Notes: generated by a model from the letters alone, not told the origin. Shown: positions 10,871-24,349, counted from the stretch's first letter. The stretch: 64,000 nt of DNA from Lamellibrachia satsuma (GCA_033239005.1 BSQZ01000036.1:3239001-3303000), one strand, 5' to 3'. A program made the numbers and translations.

Positions 10871-11800
10871 AATTCAGACCCTGAAAAAGGGGGTGCCCAG
10901 TTTCCCCAAAAATGACATCAGATGGCAGGACTTCTTGTTATCCAAATTTATATAGGACATATCCAAGCACTCACACATATAGCCCCCTCGCAAAGGTGCA
11001 GTGGCTTTATAAGGGGGGTGGCTCTCCTGAGGGGAAATTATCATAATAAATCCTCATTTACTACAGGTGGCCTCTGGTGAGAAAATGGCCTGTTGCTACA
11101 TGGGCCTTGTAAGAGTGACTATCTAACAGATTATGGGAGTAAGTCAGAACGACTGGGGATAAATGGTGGTACTGGGGGTATTTTGCATGTAGGAATGTCG
11201 TCAACTGAGGAACAAGTGCCAGATGGCGCCACTTCGCTGTGTCTCGACAACTAATTTTGACTTGACAAAAAAATAAAAGTGGGGTGCCCGGCACCTGATG
11301 GACACCACCAGGAACCACCCATGGGCTAAATCAGTTGAGGAATGAGCTTAATCACATATGAAACAACCTGGCATGATTTTCTTGGTTCACATTAAACTGC
11401 CAAGTTGAACTGATTTACGAGAATGACTATAGCAGCAGGAACTGGGCAGCAGATAAGCTCCAGCTGGGAAGTTTTATAGTGCTTATCATAAACAACTGTC
11501 AGGTAAAATGTGGGGTATATCCTGGCATTCAAAAATAGCACATGGTCGGACACATTACTTATCACCCTTCCTGCCCTACCCCACAGGGAGCATGTAGGGA
11601 GGTGGGGCAACAGGCCACATGAAAGACACACCCAAGATACTATGTGAGTTCACATTTATGTAATCATTGTGGGTAAAACTACTTCACTCATGAACTTCTG
11701 CCATATAAAATTCTGGTATTGGGGCAGCATACAAACAAAATATATAAAATCCTAAAAAAGAACCAGACAAGTATTCTGGAAAAGGGATTATTACACTCAT
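10870..11800. other. Intronic stretch without a gene
   Basis: Intron of the EVA1C-like gene between lectin exons. No exon with matching phase and no clear repeat was seen. Confidence 0.45.
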
Positions 11801-11808
11801 AGAATAAT

Positions 11809-11819
11809 TTATATATATA

Positions 11820-11895
<76 letters not shown>

Positions 11896-11928
11896 CATAT
11901 TATACATATATATAAATTATATATATAT

Positions 11929-11963
<35 letters not shown>

Positions 11964-11964
11964 T
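11809..11964. repeat. AT-rich microsatellite
   Basis: (TA)n with interspersed (TATATG)n. Open frames through it are artefacts. Confidence 0.95.
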
Positions 11965-12359
11965 AAACACTTGTTAAAAAAATCCAGAGGAGTATTTACC
12001 TTTAAATACTGTTTGACCAGATTCACGCAATATCTCTGTTGTAGATCCTAAGTTGTAGTACCAAATAAACATGTTGCATGATACTAACACATTAACAGAA
12101 TTCTGCAAATCCAAAGCATTCCTGCATAAACACCTTACCTACACTATCAAATTTTATCTTACCACGGAAAAATATCGCAACTACCAATGCCTTCTGGTGT
12201 TTATCTAACACAGCACACATGTCCATGCCTTTATCCCCAGTATGGTGGGTAAGGTCACATTCTCTGTTCCGGCATTCCCTATAAATTGAGCACCAGAATT
12301 TCGTTATGAGATAAACATAACCATTAATACGTACTACATAGTGGCTTACTGCCAACAAA

Positions 12360-13190
12360 TGCAGAGAGGAGGGCATCCTACCTTATTATAGTCGACCTAG
12401 AGTATGTATGTATATTTGTATGTACCGGGTATGTTATGTTAATCCTCTTGGGCGTCTTGGGCGTCAAACTTTCAGGGGTTCATCTATGACCTCATGGTCA
12501 GGTTGCCAGTTTTATTTATTTGTTCTCAAAATTAACCCCGCTATCAACTTTTCTATGAACAATCGAATTACCTTTTGTTGTTGTTACGTACAATTATCTG
12601 CAATGCTATGGGAAAAATTATATACAATTGTTCACGTCATGTTCCACAAGGGCAAGGCGTCACTAGACATTACTGTAACTGGCAGTGTTATGTCGCAATT
12701 TTGAGACTTGGATTCCCAGAAGCCACCAAGATATTGACTGGCAGCACCAAGTACTAAGGAATAGATGGATATTTCCGTGAAACTGTCAATATTGTTATCA
12801 TGACGGTAACTTAAAAACGGCCAAGTTATCCCATCCACAGGATGGATATTTTTGCTAGTTCCTATAATTAAGACCTAACATTAATCATTAAAGGCATACA
12901 TTTAAACCTTCAACTGAAAATATCTCAGCATTTGAGGTGAAGCTAAGACCCTAGACACAGCCAAACTTGTGCGCTAGTTTTATGCCATCAAAGAAGGTTT
13001 ATCAACTTCCTGGCTCTATCAGCTTCCTTTCTGGGGAAACTGTTTATCATATCTACTAGGAAGGCTTATCTACAGAACTGCTGTGGTATGCTGTATCAGC
13101 CAGTTGCCTTGTTCTTGTGAGGTTAACTTTGGAAGCTGGTAATTACACGGTCTCGCTGGAGATAATGAAGGGGGTTACCAAAATAGGTTC
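12360..13190. other. Intronic stretch without a gene
   Basis: No convincing coding sequence or repeat family seen. Confidence 0.4.
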
Positions 13191-13267
13191 ACAAAATGAG
13201 GATTGGCAGAAAAGCTGGAAAAACTCAGATGCCCAAAAACGCTGTATTTATGCACAGGGGCATATCT

Positions 13268-13393
13268 AGGATCTCACAAAGGGGGGAGGCCAAAGGGGGA
13301 GGCCAAAGGGGGGAGGTCAAAGGAGGAGGCCAAGGGGGGCAAGGGGGTAGCCAAGGGGGGAAGCCAAGGGGGGAGGCCAAAGGGGGGCCAAGC
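13268..13393. repeat. G-rich short tandem repeat (gggggaggccaaag type)
   Basis: About eight imperfect units near 15-16 bp with runs of four to six G on the plus strand. The spacing could form G-quadruplexes. Confidence 0.85.
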
Positions 13394-14079
13394 CTAGTCA
13401 CCGGGTACTTTTACATGTAGCGCAACAAGTTATATAAAAAAACATATATACAAGCCAAGCCCCCCAAAATACACTACTGCTTATGCATCACGTATTCATG
13501 GTCCAGATGTGAATGTTAGTTAAAAAAATTTAATGTTACTGTAATGTCACCATATCATTACCGTATCGTTATGGCATCATTACTGTATCACTAGTGTATT
13601 GTTACTGTATCGCTAGAGTATCATTACAGTATTATTACCATATCGTTATTGTATTGTTAGTGCGGTCTATACCACATTCCTCCACACATCCAACAAACCT
13701 TCATTTAAGAATGTAAAGTATTTTTATTTTTAGTGCATTTGACAAAGCATAAACATTTGGTTTAACACTAATTCATGTTTTAAGTAACATGTCAAAGAGG
13801 ATGTTTTGCATGGCTTCAGACAAGTTATTCAGACTTTTTTCGGCTCCACTTTAAACAAGTGCACTTTTCAATGAGCACTCTCCGTACACAATTCCCTTTC
13901 TGCCACACTTATCCCAACTGCTCCCTGGCAATCTAGGGGTGGAGGAAACGGCAGGTGCTGCACAACCTCCCATCAGAGTCAATATTTCTTTAAAAAGATC
14001 ATAAATAAACGTTCTCATAAGGATGCTGGCCTATTCATAAGTGCAAATCCATTAATGTCAATCTGTCCGGTTCAGTTAA

Positions 14080-14145
14080 ACGTGTGTGTGTGTGCGCGTG
14101 TGAGGGTGGGTGTGTGTGTGTTTGTGTGTGGGTGTGTGTGTGTTA
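14080..14145. repeat. (TG)n-like microsatellite
   Basis: Imperfect gt/gtgg run. Confidence 0.9.
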
Positions 14146-14869
14146 GTTTAATTTGCCAGCGAATGATTCCAAGACATTGCACGGTGACTTGACCAGAACA
14201 ATGGTTGTTGACAGTGGAGGCTAATCACATGATATTAAAACTACTGCCACAGCTCTGGGGAATGTTCAGAGATTGCCATATATGTGTTGATAGGGCTCCT
14301 ATGGTTGGCTGGTCACTAGCTGAATGGATAGGTCGATGTAGGAACATCACATCCTCAGTATACAGGTATATTTTTATATAAAATATATAATTTCCATTTC
14401 TTTGTAAACAAAAGACAAGAACTAAACTAGCATATTTAGGACTGGACTATTCAGTTATTGCCTTTGGGCTCTCTTGTAGTTGTTTGGCCAGCATACATAG
14501 TAGACACAGTGGTCACTATTTGGTAATGACGACTACACATTCAAGTAATGTACACTCCCAGAGGTCATAAGGCCACGATATCTAGGTCGGTTTATTATGC
14601 AGGTCATTTAGTGCACTGGCTGAATGATACTTGGTAACTTTATTATTAGATTAGTTTGTTCAAATTGATTGAAGCATCATATTAATTGCACATTCTCTTT
14701 TGAATACCATTCCTACACAGTATACCACTGGTAGTCACACTGGTAGCTAAAAAAAAATTAACTAGACAAAAAATTAATAGGAATTAGTCCTGACTATAAT
14801 ATGTTCTGACTCAAAGTTCCCTTTATATAAAGGGGTGAAGTCAACTAATTTGTATACTGTTGCACTGCC

Positions 14870-15085
14870 TTAGCTGGTTTTTTACTACTCCCCGTCAACA
14901 GCTTTCTCCCTCCACTTTTCCTCGTCCTCCACCTTTCTCACATCCCTCTTTACGCAGTCTTCCCATCTTAACTGTATTCTTCCTCTTTTCCCACAGCCTC
15001 GCTGTTTCACTGTTTCTGCTCTCTCTTGTAGTCGGCCCAATCTCTCTCCTCGGGTCACTCAGCCTACCTCTATACATCCTCCTTG
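14870..15085 (-). mobile_element. LINE C-terminal fragment
   Basis: The minus strand has the degraded LRWEDCVKRDV- and KWREKAADREQ-like tail of the family at 3340-3650 and 9105-9515. It retains one copy of the 30-bp module that is amplified at 6871-7350. Confidence 0.6.
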
Positions 15086-15089
15086 CTGG

Positions 15090-16290
15090 CCACTACTATG
15101 CTGGTATTTACATTTAAGTAATTAAAATTTGTTTCTTTACAGAAGAACAACCACCATGATACTAGAACTAGAACCTCAGAAATACATCCACTTTTTGATA
15201 TCCTTAAATGTTTATATTGCAGCCCTAAACAGACAATTTACATTTACGATCACGTCAGAAATAGGACCACATTTAACTAATGGTATAATTTCCAAGGTTT
15301 ATTCTTGCAGTATTTGGACAACATAAAATAAAATATAACTGGATTGTTAAGGTGTCCCCACAGTAATGTATAAAAGAACAATACACTACAAACTAAAAGG
15401 TGCACAAACTGTATTTTAGTCATACATGGCGTGTCCAACTGTTCGCCTGTAGTGTTATTTTAACAAATTAATGTCGATAAGCACACTTACTGGAGGGCAG
15501 CGAAGTGCACAACTGTTTATGTAGGCGGCTACCATTTCCTGTATATGGCAATCAAACTTTGACTTTTATTCCATCTGACATCTGTGCCTTGCAGACGTCC
15601 AGTGCCACAGGTTCCAAGCGGGTGGCTAAGATAAATATTTTCTTTGCATAATTATACTGTTTTCTTTCAAGGTTCGTGATCTTTCTGTCTGACCCATTCC
15701 TCCGTGCACAATCCTACAAAGTGTTCCGCCCTTTCAGAGATTGTCAGTGGGGTTTTTTAATGCGTTGCATCAGGCGAAAACTATTCATGTATCTTATCTA
15801 AACATCCCAGTAGCTATAACATTGTAACTTTATCAGTGCATCAAAGTCAAATCATCAGAAAGTAGTCGCAGCTAAAATCTGCTGGAGTAAAAATATACGT
15901 CTGGTACGAAGACGAAATGAGAAATGTTGTAATTAAAATAGGGTATAGTACATTAATATCAACTGTTTGGCTAGTTAAAAAAAATTACTTTTTGTCATAC
16001 CAGCTGTTGAAAATAAAAATGTTGTGTTATTCGTTGAATTTTTATTTTACTGTACGTGACCCTTGGTTATATTCTGTCCCATTTTAAAGGTAACTATAAA
16101 ACTGTGCATGTGACACTGTGCGTGTGACACTGTGCGTGCGTGTGCGTGCGTGCATGCGTGCATGCATAGATATGTGGGTATATGTGTCTGTATGTGTGTA
16201 TACATGCATGCATGTGTAAGCACGCACATACACAAGCATGCACATACCCACAGTTTTATTCCTTCTATTTTGTTTACAAGCAAGTCAATA
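15090..16290. other. Intronic stretch without a supported gene
   Basis: Mostly unannotated intron DNA; 16110-16250 is (TGCG/TGCA)n simple sequence. A cysteine-bearing minus-strand segment ending at donor GTAAGTG (about 15491) is discussed among the rejected items. Confidence 0.4.
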
Positions 16291-16297
16291 TTTTTCC

Positions 16298-18563
16298 TCC
16301 CTCTATCTCCAACTCTCTCTCTGTACCTCCCTCTGTCTCCAACTCTCTCTGTACCTCCCTCTGTCTCCAACTCTCTCTGTACCTTCCTCTGTCTCCAACT
16401 CTCTCTGTATGTCCCTCTGTCTCCAACTCTCTCTGTACCTCCCTCTGTCTCCAACTCTCTCTGTACCTCCCTCTCTCTCCAACTCTCTCTGTATGTCCCT
16501 CTGTCTCCAACTCTCTCTGTACCTCCCTCTGTCTCAAACTCTCTCTGCACCTCCCTCTGTCTCCAACTCTCTCTGTACCTCCCTCTGTCTCCAACTCTCT
16601 CTCTGTACCTCCCTCTGTCTCCAACTCTCTCTGTACCTCCCTCTGTCTCCAACTCTCTCTCTCTCTCTGTACCTCCCTCTGTCTCCAACTCTCTCTGTAC
16701 CTCCCTCTCTCTCCAACTCTCTCTCTGTACGTCCCTCTGTCTCCAACTCTCTCTGTACCTCCTTCTGTCTCCAACTCTCTCTGCACCTCCCTCTGTCTCC
16801 AACTCTCTCTGTACCTCCCTCTGTCTCCAACTCTCTCTCTCTGTACCTCCCTCTGTCTCCAACTCTCTCTGTACCTCCCTCTGTCTCCAACTCTCTCTGT
16901 ACCTTCCTCTGTCTCCAACTCTCTCTGTACCTCCCTCTGTCTCCAACTCTCTCTGTACCTCCCTCTGTCTCCAACTCTCTCTCTCTCTCTCTCTCTGTAC
17001 CTCCCTCTGTCTCCAACTCTCTCTGTACCTCCTCTCTCTCCAACTCTCTCTCTCTGTACGTCCCTCTGTGTACCTCCTTCTGTCTCCAACTCTCTCTGCA
17101 CCTCCCTCTGTCTCCAACTCTCTCTGTACCTCCCTCTGTCTCCAACTCTCTCTCTCTGTACCTCCCTCTGTCTCCAACTCTCTCTGTACCTTCCTCTGTC
17201 TCCAACTCTCTCTGTACCTCCCTCTGTCTCCAACTCTCTCTGTACCTCCCTCTGTCTCCAACTCTCTCTGTACCTCCCTCTCTCTCCAACTCTCTCTGTA
17301 CGTCCCTCTGTCTCCAACTCTCTCTGTACCTCCTTCTGTCTCCAACTCTCTCTGCACCTCCCTCTGTCTCCAACTCTCTCTGTACCTCCCTCTGTCTCCA
17401 ACTCTCTCTCTGTACCTCCCTCTGTCTCCAACTCTCTCTGTACCTCCCTCTGTCTCCAACTCTCTCTCTCTCTCTGTCTCCAACTCTCTCTGTACCTTCC
17501 TCTCTCTCCAACTCTCTTTGTACGTCCCTCTGTCTCCAACTCTCTCTGTACCTCCCTCTGTCTCCAACTCTCTCTGTACCTCCCTCTGTCTCCAACTCTC
17601 TCTCTGTACTTCCCTCTGTCTCCAACTCTCTCTGTACCTCCCTCTGTATCCAACTCTCTCTCTCTCTGTACCTCCCTCTGTCTCCACCTCTCTCTGTACC
17701 TCCCTCTGTCTCCAAATCTCTCTGTACCTCCCTCTGTATCCAACTCTCTCTGTACCTCCCTCTGTCTCCAACTCCCTCTGTACCTCCCTCTGTCTCCACC
17801 TCTCTCTGTACCTCCCTCTGTCTCCAACTCTCTCTGTACCTCCCTCTGTCTCCAACTCTCTCTGTACCTCCCTCTGTCTCAAACTCTCTCTGTACCTCCC
17901 TCTGTCTCAAACTCTCTCTGTACCTCCCTCTGTCTCCAACTCTCTCTGTACCTCCCTCTGTCTCCAACTCTCTCTGTACCTCCCTCTGTCTCAAACTCTC
18001 TCTGTACCTCCCTGTCTCCAACTCTCTCTGTATCTCCCTCTGTGTCCAACTCCCTCTGTACCTCCCTCTGTCTCCAACTCTCTCTGTACCTCCCTCTGTC
18101 TCCAACTCTCTCTGTACCTCCCTCTGTCTCCAACTCTCTCTGTACCTCCCTCTTTCTCCAACTCTCTCTGTACCTCCCTCTGTCTCCAACTCCCTCTGTA
18201 CCTCCCTCTGTCTCCAACTCTCTCTGTACCTCCCTCTGTCTCCAACTCTCTCTGTACCTCCCTCTGTCTCCAACTCTCTCTGTACCTCCCTCTGTCTCCA
18301 ACTCTCTCTGTACCTCCCTCTGTCTCCAACTCTCTCTGTACCTCCCTCTGTCTCCAACTCTCTCTGTACCTCCCTCTGTCTCCAACTCTCTCTGTACCTC
18401 CCTCTGTCTCCAACTCTCTCTGTACCTCCCTCTGTCTCCAACTCTCTCTGTACCTCCCTCTGTCTCCAACTCTCTCTGTACCTCCCTCTGTCTCCAACTC
18501 TCTATGTACCTCCCTTTATCTCCAACTGTCTCTGTACCTCCCTGTCTCCAACTCTCTGTGCTT
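16298..18563. repeat. 28-bp satellite array, about 80 copies
   Basis: Unit acctccctctgtctccaact plus ctctctgt, 28 bp, repeated for 2.27 kb. The left half is irregular (extra CT pairs, truncated units) and the right half (17.8-18.5 kb) is almost perfect. Because 28 = 1 mod 3 and the unit lacks stops, several frames on both strands run open for 500-840 codons. These are not genes. Lies in the intron between exons 9854-10000 and 21355-21478. Confidence 0.97.
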
Positions 18564-18875
18564 TCCTCTATTGATGATCACAACAGTATCAACTGAGCTT
18601 CATCTTACCATACATATTCCTCCCGCTACCCAGCCCTACTTTCCTTGAGTGGATGGAAGTGGGGAGGGCTATTTTTACCCAGACCCAGACCCAAGGAAAC
18701 TGGAGTCACCTGTGGGGAATTACCTGTAATCAGAGAAGTGAATCCCAGATTGACTGCAGCTGCCAACAGGCCCACTCAGCCCTGTTCTATCTCACTGATT
18801 GCAGGCATAAATCAAGCTACTTTGGCTACTTTCTGCTAAGATGTAGTTGTCTTCTGACGTGTCAGCTTCCCACAG

Positions 18876-19047
18876 ACCAGAGTGGGGTATCCAATGACAC
18901 AGATCAGAGTGGGGGTATCCAACGACACAGACCAGAGTGGGGGTATCCAACGACACAGATCAGAGTGGGGGTATCCAACGACACAGATCAGAGTGGGGAT
19001 ATCCAACGACACAGATCAGAATGGGGGTATCCAACGACACAGATCAG
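18876..19047. repeat. 28-bp minisatellite, 6 copies
   Basis: Unit cagagtgggggtatccaacg plus acacagat, near-perfect. It is unrelated in sequence to the neighbouring 28-bp array. Confidence 0.92.
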
Positions 19048-19295
19048 AGCTGGACTGACGTAAATTCCACAGCCGTGTAAACTGACAGTAGTGACCAGAT
19101 GTGAGATTGACTGGCATTCCTAACCTCTGTCAGTCCTTATGTGCGTGCCTGCATGCATGCCCATGCATGCTTGTTCGCTGGTATGCATACATGCTGATAA
19201 TTAATGCCTGCCTGAATGCATGCATGCGTATGTCTGTCTGTCTGTCTCTGCCTACGTTTGTCTGTCGGTCTATCGGTTTGTCAGTCTGTGTCGGG

Positions 19296-19301
19296 TCTGT
19301 G

Positions 19302-19353
<52 letters not shown>

Positions 19354-19354
19354 C
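19296..19354. repeat. (CCTG)n microsatellite
   Basis: Twelve or more cctg units, with a degenerate relative at 19680-19757. Confidence 0.95.
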
Positions 19355-19759
19355 ATGTACATTAGGTTGCTTTAACATATTCCATTCCCATCCACTAAGA
19401 TCAGAGTAAAGTGAAAACCAAAGTTTTTCTGGATTAATTTCGATTTTATTAGCTGGGTTATTTGACCGCAGTCATTAACTTTAAAAGTCTACACTCTGCT
19501 GTTGAACAGTTGCTAGGCAACGAGAGTAATCAAGTGCCTGTGGTTTGACAGTGGGCAGGTGCCCCCACACTTCCTCTAGTATTAGTAAGCCATCCAGCTT
19601 TCCTCGGCCCTGCAATATGGCACTCCTCATGCATGCAACATCTCAATAGTTCCTTGTTTGTCCACGTTTGGGTTAGAATACCTGACTGCCTACCTGCCTG
19701 ACTACCTGAATGCCTGCCTGACCACCTGCTGGCCTGACCACCTGCCTGCCTGACTGACA

Positions 19760-21350
19760 CACTGTTATTTTAAAATCTGTACATTGTCAGTTTTTAAATT
19801 AAAACACTAACGTCAACACACATTTGTATGACGTCAATTTACTGGGAGTTATTTGGTTTACTCAGTACTACTGAGAACTCTTAAAAGCTGTATAACATTT
19901 AAACCTTAAAATAACAACTTGTCCCGTCCTTTATGTGTATTACGATGCAAGACAGAGAGAATGAGAACCACTGTATTGCTTTTGCAAACATGATCATTTG
20001 AAATGCCATCCAAAGGCTCACCGAACTCTTGAGAAACAATCCCCATTTCTACTCCAGCTGATTCCATATCAAAATACAGACAGCAGTCACAGAGATTAAA
20101 TTCCGTACTGGCGTCGATAGGAACTACCTTACAAATCTATTCGGCAGATAGAATCATAATATTTCTAATTACCAAACCAAGGACGTGTCCTCGTGAAATG
20201 TTACCTCACAACTAATGGGAAGAAGCACAAGAGGAAGTGTGCTCTTTTTTGCTGAGATGTTTGTTAATTAGAGGCCAGGTTGCTTGCAGTGCGGGAACTT
20301 GAAAGGGTTTATGCCCTTGGAAGAATGCTGTTTGGCCAGGATTTCACATGAACTTTTCGCGACCCAAACCTTCAGCTGTCTGTGTGTTCAACTGAAGAAT
20401 GCGTAAAACAAGACATTGAGTAAATACGGCTGTTTGCTTTACTCAGGTTCCATTGAAGTGTTGGCAAATCTCAGGCAAGTTAGCTGGCATATTTTGTAGA
20501 GATATTGTGACAAAATGTAAAAAAAACATTATTTGTGAAAAGTGAAAACATGCCACTGGCCATTTCTATACTGCTAGCATATCACCACCTCCTCTTGTTA
20601 ATGCGAACTCACAGAAAATAAAATTGCACCAACCACCATCAAGGTCAAATTCCTTTAAAAATTGGCTGCTAGGTATCCTTCTGTGCGATTGTCAATTATA
20701 TCTTAATTAAGCAGAGAAACTTCTAAAATCACATTCTGTGTAGATATTGAAGCACCTTTATCAAACATGAGACTACATTGACATCAGCCACTTCCCAGAT
20801 CAATATCTAAGTCGCCAAATGCAACAATAATGATCTACATTGATTTAATTAAATTACATATCTACAAGATGACAAACCACCACTAGCCCACATGATGCAG
20901 TCCATACATTATAGCAGCCAATAATCCAAAAGTCTATGTTTCCTGTATTAAAAATTATTACATATACCATCAAAAAATTTAATAACATCCAATTTATGTT
21001 AGTCAATTTTATCAAACTAATGCAAAGGTGGAAACAAATTGAAGATTTGCCACTCAAATTTAACTTGTCTAATTTTAAAATGATGAGATTGGAGACAATT
21101 TTGACACACTTGACTTGGTCAGGCAGATGATAAAACACATTCAGCCATAGTGATAACATGTTTAGGCAAACTTTACGTTCTCATTAAGACACTATTTTCA
21201 TAGAGATTATGTTAATATATATGTAATAAGCAAAAATGACACATCCAATGACACATCCAAAATTAATAGTTTTGCTACATCTGTAACAAAGATGTACGTC
21301 GGAAAATTTGGATCAACATAGGATAAGTATATTTGCAAATATATTTCCAC
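19760..21350. other. Intronic stretch without a gene
   Basis: Intron immediately downstream (minus strand) of exon 21355-21478. No repeat family or exon recognised. Confidence 0.4.
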
Positions 21351-21354
21351 TTAC

Positions 21355-21478
21355 TTGGTCGACACTTGTATGCCACATCGAGGTATTTACTTGTTCCTGG
21401 GCACGCATCTTCTCTGAAGGTCCTCAAGTTGGCCAATACATCGCAGTGTCGTTTATCCTGACAATGATGCATTACAAT
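21355..21478 (-). CDS. EVA1C: EVA1C-like receptor, second half of SUEL lectin domain 1
   Basis: Acceptor tttatttgtttcag, phase 0. Reads I-V-M-H-H-C-Q-D-K-R-H-C, then E-D-A-C-P-G-T-S-K-Y-L-D-V-A-Y-K-C-R-P, the C-x-x-x-x-x-C ... CPGTxKYLxVxYxC end of an SUEL domain. Donor GTAAGT follows CGACCAA, phase 1, and the leftover A joins AT of exon 9854-10000 to give asparagine. The phase-0 entry differs from the phase-1 entry of the equivalent exon of domain 2, so the intron position moved by 26 bases. The exon for the first half of this domain should lie at 21.5-29.4 kb, but I could not identify it. Confidence 0.9.
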
Positions 21479-21779
21479 CTGAAACAAATAAATTAAAATG
21501 GGTTATAAATATTGTAATTGACATCTTGCTAGTTTGTTCTGTCATAAAATTGTTTTGATGATATACCAAATGTTTCGCCAATATTCATTTAATAGCGTTA
21601 CATTGCAATAAAATTCCCCCACATTGCTGTGTATTAAAATATGAGCAATGTTTTCTTAAAAGCGAATCTTTTAGAATAATCTTAAGAATAAGAACTACCA
21701 GGTTAGGAAGAGAAATACATAAACCACCTATTATCTGCAACTTGTCAACTTGCGTTTCTAACTTAGCAGTTGAGATGGA

Positions 21780-21905
21780 GATAAGCTTGACAAATCACGA
21801 CTGCTCGAGAGGATTTACAGCGAAAGCGGAACTGCTGTAGCAAGGAAATTAACCAGAGTGACGACAATTATAAAATGTCGAGCGAAATGGAAGGAGGCAG
21901 CTGCC
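21780..21905 (+). other. Unassigned coding-like segment
   Basis: A plus-strand frame is open from 21785 to a stop near 21921. It reads K-L-D-K-S-R-L-L-E-R-I-Y-S-E-S-G and is relatively CpG-rich against the AT-rich flank. It has no obvious splice frame. It may be a transposon coding fragment; I do not recognise it. Confidence 0.2.
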
Positions 21906-22512
21906 AGAATCATTAATTCATGAGATCAATAATACAATAAAAAAATAACTACTACAGTTGAAAAAATATCAATATTTGTAGTAAACTGTTGGTGGCTTTG
22001 GGAGAGAACCAGCCCCTGGTCGAGATGTAAACGTGCATGATTTTCTGCAATTATGTACAAACTCTAGAATGTTGATCAATAAAGGTAGATATATTATTTC
22101 ACATGGGTCTTGGACTCGTAAACACATTCATTTTATTTTACAGTCTTGAGTTACAATGTGACTGACACTCTAGCCTTTGCTGTGGAACATGACATACACT
22201 CTAGCCTTTGAGGTGGAACATGCAAACAGGATCTAAAAACAAATGAGAAATAGTTTCTGCATCGTTGTGCATCAGTCTATATTTCATTTAACAATCTTAT
22301 TCTTGACTCCTGACAGGAAATTGGCTTTGGATTACACATCCAGCACTTACATTATCCAAGTGATTAGCATAAACACACGTTAGTGTTCTTGAGAAAACCC
22401 CTTTGTATGTGAGTGTCTAACCTACACCTATGTTGTAACAAATTTAAATTGGGGAGTTGGCCTAACATGGACTTGTGATGTAAATGCCTTGGTCATCCAT
22501 AAGAGATAATGC

Positions 22513-22860
22513 TGTCCTGGTTGAATAGGAAACATGGTGACAGATTAGCCAGCAAACGACAAGGCCAACTAGTGATATGAGGTAATACTGTGTCCTGGTT
22601 GAATAGGAAACATGGTGACAGATTAGCCAGCAAACGACAAGGCCAACTAGTGATATGAGGTAATACTGTGTCCAGGTTGAATAGGAAACATGGTGACAGA
22701 TTAGCCAGTAAACGACAAGGCCAACTAGTGATATGAGGTAATACTGTGTCCAGGTTGAATAGGAAACATGGTGACAGATTAGCCAGCAAACGACAAGGCC
22801 AACTAGTGATATGAGGTAATACTGTGTCCTGGTTGAATAGGAAACATAGTAAAAGAATGG
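22513..22860. repeat. 78-bp minisatellite, about 4.4 copies
   Basis: Unit tgtcctggttgaataggaaa ... ggtaatac of 78 bp, nearly identical copies (tcctgg/tccagg variant). 78 is divisible by 3, which explains the repetitive 123-150 codon minus-strand frames. Confidence 0.95.
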
Positions 22861-23184
22861 CCACTGTAGCCTACTGATATGAAAGGTGCATGATATCTGA
22901 TCAACCAAAACCAAAACAAACTTAATTAATTAACAAATGTCACGGCCATGCGTAACTACCGAATCCCTCAAAAACCTCGATCCTACATCCTAGATCATTA
23001 AAGGTACATAGATAATGAACAATTATAGGACTCCATAAGCCAGTGGCTACATTGTCGACTTGTCCTCTGAATCTGATTGTCTTAGATGGCAATCTTGCTA
23101 AATCTTATTTTTTTTTAAATCAATATAACAAACACCCCCCCACACACACACAGCCTTGCTGAACATTTTCAGAAACTGCTCAGA

Positions 23185-23430
23185 ATGAAGTGGTAGGTGG
23201 TCACTGTAAGGGGTGGGTGGTCATTGTATGGGGTGGGTGGTCATTGTAAGGGGTGGGTGGTCACTGTAAGGGGTGGGTGGTCATTGTAAGGGGTGGGTGG
23301 TCATTGTAAGGGGTGGGTGGTCACTGTAAGGGGTGGGTGGTCATTGTAACGGGTGGGTGGTCACTGTAAGGGGTGGGTGGTCATTGTAAAGGGTGGGTGG
23401 TCATTGTAAGGGGTGGCTGGTCATTGTAAG
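23185..23430. repeat. 20-bp minisatellite, about 12 copies
   Basis: Unit ggtcattgtaaggggtgggt with tcact/tcatt variants; G-rich on the plus strand. Confidence 0.95.
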
Positions 23431-23577
23431 TGGTTACCCACATCTTTATGTCATTAAGAGCTGTAAGACATCACCAGAAAGGAATCCCATGAACTGAACA
23501 TAACTGCCATGTGGCTGACTGCGGACGTTGACCATCCGAATATAGCCAAATCTAAACCATATGAAACTTGAACAGAT

Positions 23578-23608
<31 letters not shown>

Positions 23609-23639
23609 CTTTGGAGCTGAGGACAATACAGGTTTATTT

Positions 23640-23950
23640 GATGACAATAACAACATAAATTGAGGGGTATGGGTGTGATGTGTAGGACAGTTCGCAGGAA
23701 GGAGAACAGACTTCAGCCTTTTTGGTGAGCTGCTGGACAGGAATAGAACAGTAGACAGACCACATCTTCAATGATGTTCTAAAACGAGATCTGAAAACTC
23801 AGACATGGACGGACTGCTGCTGCTTTGGACTGACCATGCTTAACAATGGCTATGACATTGACACTGAGAAACATCTAACAACGACAAGACTATGGTGCCA
23901 TAGTGCCACAAACTTGTTGGAACTGGACAAGAAACCCTCATAATTTACTC
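23640..23950 (+). mobile_element. Possible LINE tail fragment
   Basis: Contains N-D-V-L-K-R-D-L-K-T, resembling the (F/Y)KDVxKRDLK segment of LINE polyprotein tails, after a G-rich upstream region. Short and degraded; a tentative call. Confidence 0.35.
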
Positions 23951-24349
23951 GCTGCGATATAATACCCAGTTTTATTTGTGAATTTACCTAACCTCTGGTG
24001 CCTTGCGGCCTCGTGTTACACTCAAGAAAGATGAACATTAATCACTCCAGTTTTGACACAACTGTGAAACATCTTGGACATCCCACTTAAGCAGCTTCCA
24101 CCTTGCATAAGTGTAATAATGATGATTGATGACAGGTTCTTGTGGATGACACCTGCCACATGTCTTACACTGACCACACTGACCGACCACACTGACCCCA
24201 ATGTCTCACATACAAGATACCTCAGTCTGGCTACAGTGTAGCTAGGCTCACTCTAACATATTTTATCATTTAGCCACTTGACTGATCTGATTATTTTTTT
24301 CTTAGCCAACTTACTTTTTCTCTGCAAAATTGGCGAATGGTTAGCATGA

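Noticed and set aside
12163..12278. Minus-strand exon candidate (acceptor caatttatag, donor CCGTGGTAAGA; reads E-C-R-N-R-E-C-D-L-T-H-H)
   Set aside because: Splice sites look good, but its phase would cause a stop if inserted between the EVA1C exons, and I recognise no family. It could belong to another gene or be cryptic.
15491..15562. Minus-strand segment D-C-H-I-Q-E-M-V-A-A-Y-I-N-S-C-A-L-R-C before donor GTAAGTG
   Set aside because: The C-x3-C ending recalls the peptide family, but there is no good acceptor, no signal sequence and an upstream stop; similarity is probably chance.
16047..18648. Open frames of 517-838 codons on both strands
   Set aside because: They are translations of a stop-free 28-bp repeat in all frames; composition is pure repeat and no splice or start context supports a gene.
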